Shown here piece after piece: positions 15,843-23,100 of a stretch of 24,522 nucleotides of DNA (positions are counted from its first letter, which is position 1; each line of letters starts with the position of its first letter). Below the pieces are notes generated by a model, which ran no database searches, had not been told where the DNA came from, and saw only the letters and a program-made list of their open reading frames with translations. Source of the stretch: Bacteroidia bacterium (GTDB taxonomy: Bacteria > Bacteroidota > Bacteroidia > Bacteroidales > BM520); assembly GCA_009930445.1 (NCBI GenBank), contig RZYD01000008.1, positions 1 through 24,522 of the forward strand. The letters run 5' to 3'. The position numbers were made by a program, and so were the translations under genes.

Positions 15843-15859
15843 TAAAAAATTTATAAACC

Positions 15860-16915
15860 ATGTTTGAATCCCGGAATACAAAGACCAACCTTTCGGAGCT
15901 TGGTGAGTTTGGCCTGATTGAAAGGCTTACCCGCGACGTAAAAATACAGAATGATACCACTGAATTGGGTGTCGGCGACGATTGTGCAGTGATTAATCCT
16001 GGTGGGAAACGGGTATTGATAACAACGGATTTATTAATTGAGGATGTGCACTTTGACTTAACCTATTCGCCACTTAAGCATTTGGGATACAAGGCGATAG
16101 CTGTTAATCTTTCGGATATTGCCGCCATGATGGGACTGCCGCAGCAGGTGACGGTCAGTGTTGCCCTGAGTTCACGTTTTACCGTCGAAGCCATTGAAGA
16201 AGTTTATTCCGGGATGAAACTTTGCTGCAGGAAGTATGGCGTTGATTTGGTGGGTGGCGATACGACCACAAGTACCACTGGCTTACTGATTTCGGTTACG
16301 GCTGTTGGACTAGCCGGTGAGAATTGTTATATCAGGCGGTCGACAGCGCAGAAGGGCGATCTGGTTTGCCTTACGGGAAATGTCGGTGCAGCCTATATGG
16401 GTCTTTTGCTGCTTCAACGTGAAAAACTCGCATGGAAAGCCAATCCCAATCTTCAGCCCGATCTCGAAGGCCATGATTATATTCTTGAACGTTTTCTGAA
16501 ACCGGAGCCTCGGCTGGATATTGTTCAGCTGTTGCAGAAAAATGCCCTTCAACCCACTTCTATGATCGATGTTTCTGATGGTGTGGCCTCGGAGATTTTA
16601 CATATTTGCCGAAGCTCAGCGGTGGGTTGTGCCCTCTATGAAGAAAAGATTCCCATCGACCCGGCTACTGCCCTTATGGCCGGTGTCTTTAATATCAACC
16701 CTGTTACCGCAGCAATGAATGGTGGTGAAGATTATGAATTGCTGTTTACCATACCACAAGATGCCTATCCTGTGCTTGCACAGTTAAAACAGATTTCCAT
16801 CATCGGCCATATTACGGATAAAAATAGCGGTGTGAATTTGATAACCCACGATAATGTTTCTGTCCCGGTGGAAGCCCAAGGGTGGGACGCCCTAAGAAAA
16901 AGAGAACAGGGGTGA
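15860..16915 (+). CDS. thiL: Thiamine-monophosphate kinase ThiL
   Basis: ThiL phosphorylates thiamine monophosphate to thiamine diphosphate (TPP) with ATP. The 351-residue protein has the PurM-like fold signatures of the family. These are GVGDDCAV (37-44), TTDLLIEDVHFD (55-66), AVNLSDIAAMMG (81-92) for metal and nucleotide binding, VGGDTT, SMIDVSDG and NGGEDYELLF. About ten residues precede the normal family start, and the ATG at 15860 fits the nearby promoter. Its last bases come just before uvrC, whose ATG lies 8 bases after the thiL stop codon, so the pair is one operon. Other thiamine genes are not in the window. Its product is the cofactor of Dxs, encoded on the opposite strand. Confidence 0.95.
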   Translation: MFESRNTKTNLSELGEFGLIERLTRDVKIQNDTTELGVGDDCAVINPGGKRVLITTDLLIEDVHFDLTYSPLKHLGYKAIAVNLSDIAAMMGLPQQVTVSVALSSRFTVEAIEEVYSGMKLCCRKYGVDLVGGDTTTSTTGLLISVTAVGLAGENCYIRRSTAQKGDLVCLTGNVGAAYMGLLLLQREKLAWKANPNLQPDLEGHDYILERFLKPEPRLDIVQLLQKNALQPTSMIDVSDGVASEILHICRSSAVGCALYEEKIPIDPATALMAGVFNINPVTAAMNGGEDYELLFTIPQDAYPVLAQLKQISIIGHITDKNSGVNLITHDNVSVPVEAQGWDALRKREQG

Positions 16916-16923
16916 AGCAGGAA

Positions 16924-18753
16924 ATGCATCATAGTGCCAGGCTTGCACTGATTGTTAAATCGTTGCCGGATAAACCGGGTGTTTATCGGTTTTTAAATGC
17001 CGATAATGTGATTATTTATGTGGGAAAGGCTAAGAGCCTGAAAAAGCGCGTTGCCTCCTATTTCAACCACGAAGCCTCCCGCCCGGGCAAGGTGCGCGTT
17101 CTGGTGTCTCATATCAGTGATATACGGACAACCGTGGTAGAAACGGAACTGGATGCCTTGCTGCTCGAAAACAACCTGATAAAAAAATATCAACCGAAAT
17201 ATAATATCCAGCTTAAAGATGATAAGACTTATCCCTGGATATGCATTAAAGCTGAGCCTTTCCCCCGCATTTTCCCGACAAGGAATGTCGTACACGACGG
17301 GTCGGAATACTTTGGCCCTTTCGCTTCGGTGAAAATGATGAATACATTACTCGAACTTATTCGGCAACTCTACCCTTTGCGCACATGTAACTTCAGATTA
17401 ACTCCGGAAAATATTGCAGCAGGTAAATTTTCTGTGTGCCTTCAGTACCATATTAAAAATTGTCTCGGACCCTGCGAAGGTCTTCAGCAGGAAGAGGATT
17501 ATCTGCAAGCTGTGGCTGCAATCCGCACTATTGTAAAAGGAAATATCGGTGAGGTAATCCAGTCGCTTAAACAACGCATGGAAAGCTATGCCCGGGAAAT
17601 GGTCTTTGAAAAGGCACAGGTTGTAAAAGAAAAAATGCTGTTGCTGGAGAGTTTTAAAAGTAAATCAACGATCGTCAATCCTTCGATTCATAATGTCGAT
17701 GTGTTTTTTATTCAGTCGGATGAAAAGGCGGGATATGTGAATTTTTTGAAGGTGGTAAATGGGGCAATCGTGCAGATTCATACGGTGGAATTGCGTAAAA
17801 AACTTGACGAAACTGATCAGGAACTGTTATTATATGCGATTTCGGATATCCGTGAACGTTTCAACAGTGACGCACCTGAAGTGATTGTGCCCTTTGTTCC
17901 CGACGTGAGTTGGGAAGGAATTAGATTTACGGCACCTCAGCGAGGCGATAAAAAGGCGCTTCTTGACCTTTCGGCCCGGAATGTTAAGTATTATCGTTTG
18001 GAGAAACAAAAGCAACGTGACCTGGTTGATCCACAGCGCCATTCGCGGCGAATTTTAGCCACTATGAAGGAGGATTTGCATTTATCTGAACTGCCGCAGC
18101 ATATCGAGTGTTTTGATAACAGCAATTTTCAGGGTAGTTATCCGGTTGCGGCAATGGTGTGCTTTCGCGATGCCAAACCCTCGAAAAAAGAGTACCGGCA
18201 TTATACGGTGAAAACGGTAACCGGGCCCGATGATTTTGCTTCTATGCAGGAAATAATTTTTCGCCGGTATAGCCGTCTGCTTCATGAAAAGGCCGAATTG
18301 CCTCAATTAATTGTGGTCGATGGAGGCAAGGGCCAGCTTAGTGCAGCCGTTAAAAGCCTGGAAGCACTTAATTTGCGTGGTAAAATTGCCATCATTGGCA
18401 TTGCCAAGCGTCTGGAGGAGCTCTATTATCCTGACGATAGCATTCCTCTTTATCTGGATAAAAAATCAGAAACATTAAAAGTGTTACAGCGGTTACGTGA
18501 TGAGGCACATCGTTTTGGTATTACCTTTCACCGTGCCAGACGTGAAAAAGGGACTATCAAAACGATATTAACGGATATTCCTGGAATTGGCCCGGCTACC
18601 GCTACCCTGCTGTTAAAGAAATTTAGATCCATTAAAAAGCTTCGTGATGCGGGTTCCGAACTACTGACGCAGGTAATCGGGCCGGCAAAGGCAAAATTGG
18701 TGATTGATTTTTTTCAGCAGGAGAACCAACCAGAAGGTCACGACGAAGTGTAA
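16924..18753 (+). CDS. uvrC: Excinuclease ABC subunit C
   Basis: UvrC makes the 3' and 5' incisions in nucleotide excision repair after UvrAB find the lesion. The 609-residue protein shows a GIY-YIG nuclease domain (about 18-95, GVYRF and IIYVGKAKSLKKR) and a UVR segment (about 215-250) for UvrB contact. The C-terminal RNase H-like nuclease has Asp398, Asp437, Asp466 and His536, close to the E. coli residues, and tandem helix-hairpin-helix motifs end the protein (DIPGIGPATA, 551-560). Cys155, Cys172, Cys180 and Cys184 match the four-cysteine site reported to bind a 4Fe-4S cluster in E. coli UvrC. I start at ATG 16924. An in-frame GTG at 16882 lies inside thiL, and its extra residues are lysine-rich and unlike the family. 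Confidence 0.96.
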   Translation: MHHSARLALIVKSLPDKPGVYRFLNADNVIIYVGKAKSLKKRVASYFNHEASRPGKVRVLVSHISDIRTTVVETELDALLLENNLIKKYQPKYNIQLKDDKTYPWICIKAEPFPRIFPTRNVVHDGSEYFGPFASVKMMNTLLELIRQLYPLRTCNFRLTPENIAAGKFSVCLQYHIKNCLGPCEGLQQEEDYLQAVAAIRTIVKGNIGEVIQSLKQRMESYAREMVFEKAQVVKEKMLLLESFKSKSTIVNPSIHNVDVFFIQSDEKAGYVNFLKVVNGAIVQIHTVELRKKLDETDQELLLYAISDIRERFNSDAPEVIVPFVPDVSWEGIRFTAPQRGDKKALLDLSARNVKYYRLEKQKQRDLVDPQRHSRRILATMKEDLHLSELPQHIECFDNSNFQGSYPVAAMVCFRDAKPSKKEYRHYTVKTVTGPDDFASMQEIIFRRYSRLLHEKAELPQLIVVDGGKGQLSAAVKSLEALNLRGKIAIIGIAKRLEELYYPDDSIPLYLDKKSETLKVLQRLRDEAHRFGITFHRARREKGTIKTILTDIPGIGPATATLLLKKFRSIKKLRDAGSELLTQVIGPAKAKLVIDFFQQENQPEGHDEV

Positions 18754-18766
18754 GGGCGTACGAACC

Positions 18767-18798
18767 AAAAAAGGTGGATTCCCATGGGTATCCACCTT
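18767..18798. terminator. Bidirectional intrinsic terminator between uvrC and tonB
   Basis: AAGGTGGAT (18771-18779) and ATCCACCTT (18790-18798) form a perfect 9-bp stem around a 10-base loop that itself contains CCCATGGG. On the minus strand the stem is followed by six Ts, giving a strong terminator for tonB. On the plus strand the tail is AAAATATTTT, a weaker stop for uvrC. It lies between two convergent genes, as expected. Confidence 0.85.
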
Positions 18799-18825
18799 AA
18801 AATATTTTGTTATATCCGGATAAAA

Positions 18826-19503
18826 TTACTGAAGCGTAAATTTGATTGGCATATTAAAGCGAACCCTAACCGGTCGGCCCCGTTGTTTACCTGGCTTCCA
18901 GCTGGGCATATTTTGTACAACGCGTACGGCTTCTTCATCACATCCGCCGCCAATACCGCGAAGGATGGCCACATTGCTGATGCTTCCGTTAGGTTCAACC
19001 ACGAAGGTAACATACACAATGCCCTGAATGCCGCTTTCTTTGGCCATTTGGGGGTATTCGATGTTTTCGCTGAGGTATTTCAGGCGAGCGGCTTCTCCAC
19101 CAGGGAATTCAGGTTGATTCTCAACCACCAGGAAAATTTCCTCTTCCACCACTTCTTCCTCTTCCACTTCAATGGGTATGTATTCTTCAATTTCCAATGC
19201 CTCATCGGCTTCCACGTCGATAATCAATTCGTCTTCGATTTCTACATCATCTTCCACAATATTAAGTACGGTTGTGGTTGGCGGAGGTTTTGGGGGTGGG
19301 GGTTTTACTTCCTGCTTGGTGTTGATAATAATTTCTTCTACCTGCTCAATGGCTTCTCTTGCACCTAACTGGGCCACTTCAATGTCGTATTTTTTCCATT
19401 CGAAGGCCAGTAAAACTACAGCAAGCGCAATGATTAAGCCGATTTCGATAAAAATCGTTCTTTTATCTTCCAGGTTTGCTTTCGGAGACTTTTTAGCTTC
19501 CAT
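18826..19503 (-). CDS. TonB-family energy transducer
   Basis: TonB proteins carry proton-motive energy from the inner membrane to outer-membrane receptors. The 225-residue product has a short cytoplasmic tip and one membrane anchor (about 18-35). A proline-rich stretch follows (PPPPKPPP, 68-75), then a very acidic linker (about 82-124, mostly Glu, Asp, Val and Ile). The TonB C-terminal domain (about 135-225) carries YPQMAKESGIQG, VLRG-like AILRGIGGGCDEEAV and the PSWKPGKQRGRPV motif. No exbB, exbD or TonB-dependent receptor is adjacent, so the complex partners lie elsewhere. The gene follows gcvH and sprA on the same strand, but a terminator separates it from gcvH, suggesting its own promoter, which I could not identify. 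Which receptors it serves is unknown. Confidence 0.9.
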   Translation of the reverse strand: MEAKKSPKANLEDKRTIFIEIGLIIALAVVLLAFEWKKYDIEVAQLGAREAIEQVEEIIINTKQEVKPPPPKPPPTTTVLNIVEDDVEIEDELIIDVEADEALEIEEYIPIEVEEEEVVEEEIFLVVENQPEFPGGEAARLKYLSENIEYPQMAKESGIQGIVYVTFVVEPNGSISNVAILRGIGGGCDEEAVRVVQNMPSWKPGKQRGRPVRVRFNMPIKFTLQ

Positions 19504-19575
19504 ACTCTTATGCGGTTTACAGTAATCTGATTAATACTAACGATGTTGCTAAAATACTACTTTTTTTTAGAATCG

Positions 19576-19621
19576 CGGACACCGTGTAAAAAAAATGCGC
19601 TAATGTTTTTCTTGGTGTCCG
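19576..19621. repeat. Long imperfect hairpin upstream of tonB
   Basis: CGGACACC (19576-19583) and GGTGTCCG (19614-19621) form a perfect 8-bp stem. The 30 bases between them contain facing A and T runs that can pair further after an internal bulge. It lies between the gcvH terminator and the tonB start, about 73 bases upstream of that start. It has no adjoining T-run like the terminators here, so it may be an operator, an mRNA leader structure, or chance. Confidence 0.5.
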
Positions 19622-19660
19622 GGCTTTTGTTTAAAACGTAAATTTTGTCACAAATCGTAT

Positions 19661-19697
19661 AAAAAAAGGTACCGAAAATTAACGGTACCTTTTTTTC
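19661..19697. terminator. Intrinsic terminator of gcvH
   Basis: GGTACCG (19668-19674) and CGGTACC (19683-19689) form a perfect 7-bp stem with an 8-base loop, extended by seven As on one side and eight Ts on the other. On the minus strand the stem is followed by seven Ts, 12 bases after the gcvH stop codon. The structure is symmetric and could also stop plus-strand transcripts. Confidence 0.9.
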
Positions 19698-19708
19698 ATT
19701 TGGTTTCC

Positions 19709-20089
19709 TTATGCACCAATGATTTCTTTATAGGCTTCCGGCGATAGAAGTGCCTTGATCTCTTCCGGATCGGAGAGTTTAACTTTTACGATCCAGCCAT
19801 CGCCATACGGGTCTTTGTTAATAAGGTCGGCGTTGTCTTCAAGTTTTGTATTGAATTCAATCACTTCTCCACCCACGGGCATATAGACATCGGAAACAGT
19901 CTTTACGGCTTCGATTGTTCCCAGGGCTTCCTCTTTTTCCAGGGTTTCTCCTTCGGTGGTAACATCAACAAAAACAATATCACCCAATTGACTCTGTGCA
20001 TAATCAGTGACTCCTATGTAAGCTACATCGCCTTCAATTTTAAGCCACTCATGATCTTTTGTGTACTTAAGGTTATTCGGTACGTTCAT
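19709..20089 (-). CDS. gcvH: Glycine cleavage system H protein
   Basis: GcvH carries the aminomethyl group of glycine on a lipoyl arm between the P, T and L proteins of the glycine cleavage complex. The 126-residue protein has the usual length. The lipoylation site is Lys63 in GTIEAVKTVSDVY, and N-terminal YTKDHEWLKIEGD and the YGDGWIVKVK segment are typical. I start at ATG 20089 (MNVPNNLKY). A longer frame opens at 20143, but its 18 extra residues (MISKKNVILN and onward) do not fit the family, and a -7-like element lies inside it. No gcvP or gcvT is adjacent. The placement directly after sprA is, to my knowledge, conserved in many Bacteroidota. Confidence 0.95.
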   Translation of the reverse strand: MNVPNNLKYTKDHEWLKIEGDVAYIGVTDYAQSQLGDIVFVDVTTEGETLEKEEALGTIEAVKTVSDVYMPVGGEVIEFNTKLEDNADLINKDPYGDGWIVKVKLSDPEEIKALLSPEAYKEIIGA

Positions 20090-20116
20090 AATAGTATTTT
20101 TTAGTTTTAGTAAATT

Positions 20117-20124
20117 CAAAATTA
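20117..20124 (-). promoter_or_regulatory. Candidate -7 element of gcvH
   Basis: On the minus strand TAATTTTG matches TAnnTTTG, 27 bases upstream of the gcvH ATG. A TTG (20143-20141) stands 16 bases further upstream, slightly closer than the usual 19-21. It suggests gcvH can be transcribed independently of sprA. Confidence 0.5.
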
Positions 20125-20163
20125 CATTTTTTTTTGAAATCAAAAGGAAAATCCTTTTTCTCT

Positions 20164-23100
20164 CTATTGCGCCAGGGTAAACCGGACACTGATCCCCGAA
20201 TTGATTGTGGAATTCGGATATTGGCTTGCAATGTGTGGTTTTGTCAGCGTTTGATCGTAGAATAACCGCAGGGTTAAATTACGGTTCATCTGGTAATCCG
20301 CCGAGGCATTGATGCTATAAATCCTTTGTCCTGCCGACGCCTGGTTTACTTCTTCATCCAGCCGCCGCAGAACGGTTTTGTTGTTGCGTGTTGAGAAGTC
20401 AAGTTTAACATTTAAATCGCTTTTTACTCTGCTTTTTTTACCGCTTCCCCCAACTGTACGTACAGTGAATTGTACATCCTGAAAGCGATAGCCCAGCCCC
20501 ACAATAACTTCGTCGCTTTTTACTTCGGTAATCTGGTTGTTGACGAAGCTCATGGTGAGACTTCGTGATTTTTTTATCTCAAACCGGGCCAGCAGACTGT
20601 TAACCATAGTAATGTCGAAGTTGATCAGTGGTGCAAATTGTTCGGTAATAGTGACCACATTCATGAGGTTTTGTGCGATGTAGTTTCCGGCATCATCCAG
20701 GGCTGTTGGTGCGCCTCCAAACTCCTCATACAGCAGATTGGTCTGGTAGGAGCCAATATTGAACGTTGATTTGTAACTATGTGAAATATTGATATTTCTG
20801 AAGTATTGCTTGATCCATGGGATGTTGGTAAGGCCGTTCCATGTCAGGCGCCAGTTGGGCATAGGGATGGCCGGGAAGGCCGTCAATCCTGCTTTTGATG
20901 CCGATGTTCCGGAATAGGCGGCAATAAATGCCGGTACCAGTACATCCTGCTGCGTGGGGCCATAGCCTTTCGGAAAACGCTCTCCCGTTACCGAGTCGGT
21001 AACATACGGCTTTCCGGCAGCAACCCAGTTGGGGTTCTGCCCGGCTAATCGGTTGGCAATTTCGCTACGACTTCTTTTTAGGGTTTCGAAAATCGCCGAC
21101 TTATCATCGTCCAGTTCATCCTTACCAAAGGCCGTTCTCCAGGTCAGTATTGAAACGGAATAGTTTCCGGTGCGTGCAGCGGCATACGACTGGAATTGCC
21201 CCAGGGCATCGGCCTTGAAAATTTCACTGTAATTTTCTGAAGTGCGCTTCATCCCGGTTATTTCAAATCTGAAATTCTGGAAGGGTTCGTAGTTCAATCG
21301 GTAATTGATATTTTCTGAATAATTGGTGAGAAAGGGGTTATTGTTTAATGTGTCCTGTGTCAGCCAGTGATTTGCCACTGCGCGATCGCGAATATCCTGA
21401 TTAAACCCGAAGACATAATCGAGTCCCGGCGCCCAGTCGGTCGTCCGGTTGCCCAGAATGTTCGGCTCAGGCATAAATCCCGGCATCAGGTTACCGCTGT
21501 TTCGGGTATAGGCCAGCGAAGCATCTTTTATTCCAAACAGCACCCTCAATATTCCGTCAAATCCCTCTTTAAGGTAGTTGATGCGCGGTTTTTGCTTCTC
21601 TACGGTGTCCTGTTTAGCCCCTTCGTTGTTCACGATGCTGCGTTGTGTCGGTCGTTGATCGCGTTTATTGGTGTTTTTGCGGCTATCGAGGTTTTTGACA
21701 TAGGGGATGCTTTTGTACAGGGTTGATAGCCTGACATTGGCATTGGCGGTGGCATTCCGGGAGTTCTCCACCGTGTTTCCAAGCACCGATTGTACCGAAC
21801 GTGGAGAAGCCTGCCAGCGGTAGGTCGCATCATATCTGACGGTTAATCCGATCCATCCCATTAATGGAATTTTATTGATAGGGACATTCCAGTTGATGTT
21901 GAAATTCTGGTCATAGCTGTTCATAGTCCCGAAATCCCTCAGTTGATTATAGATGCTGTCGGGCTGCGGTTTGCCCGGAGGTTCATCCAGATACGACAGC
22001 GCGCTGGCTGAATAGTCCAGTTTTATTGATTGTGCCAGGTCATATTTAAGGTTATACAGCCTCGACCAGTCGAACTGTTTCATGTACGTTGGCTCGATAA
22101 TGATGTCACCCCGGCTTTTATTTCGTAGTTTTTTTTCGGTGTATTGCCGGTTCATGTCGGTTCTAAAACTGAACATTTTCGGCAAAGGGTAAAAATTAAA
22201 ATCACGAAGCAAGGCAAAAGCCTTTTTATTTAAGAATTTTATTTTCCCAAAGGGTTTGATTTGTGGAGGTTGCGTATTATAAATGTAACCCAGTCCTCCA
22301 CGATATGTTTTGCGGATATCGTATTCAATATCAATATTGCGGTGGTAGATTTCAGAATACGAATAGGTGACATCGAAATTTGAGATATTCCAGGGCATGG
22401 GTGTCCGCGGCGTGCCGTCTTTCTTTGTGCTGTTCATCCGGTCTTTGCGTACATTAACGAAGTTAATATTCTTGCGCAGGGTGTAATCCTGCGTCATTTT
22501 TTTCAACGAATCTCTTCCCTGAGGATCCAGCAGCGCCAAGTCATCCCTGAGATAAATATCCGGGTCGAGTGGATTGTATTCCGGAGTAAGCCGCGTTTCG
22601 GAGATGTCGAAATGCATGGGAATTTTGATGCCTGATTCTTCATTGAAAAATTTTCCCAGTTCTACGTTTGTTGCAAAATCCCAGGTGCTGGTAATTTCTT
22701 TGGCCCTTTCATTTACTTTTTTCTCGATGGATCCAAATCCCGGGGTGCTGTATAATCCCGAAACGGAAAAGTTTCCAAGGTCGGCGAGATTAGCATTCAT
22801 GCGTGCCGTTGCAGCCCATCCGCCCGATTCGTCGAAGTCGGTCATGCGTAATTCGTTGAGCCACAACTCAGCACTCATGGGCAACCCATCGTCATCATCC
22901 GTAAGCAATTGTTTTTTAGGATTTCTGACGCCAACCATAAGTACTCTGACATCGCTCAGGCTGGGCGTTCCTACTACGGTGATCGTGTTTTTTCCGTCAG
23001 CTTCCCAATAGGGTGTAGCGTAAGATACGGAGGATTCGGGGTCGGATAGCAGGCTGTTCCGGTTTTGTTTTACCTCAACAAGTTTTTCCAGGCTGATGAT

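Noticed and set aside
16882..16923. Earlier GTG start of uvrC overlapping thiL
   Set aside because: The added residues MGRPKKKRTGVKQE are not part of the family, and ATG 16924 gives the normal N terminus and an 8-base gap after thiL.
18784..19525. Long plus-strand open frames across the tonB region
   Set aside because: They are antisense to tonB. Their runs of Ser, Thr and Phe mirror the acidic and proline-rich codons of the real gene.
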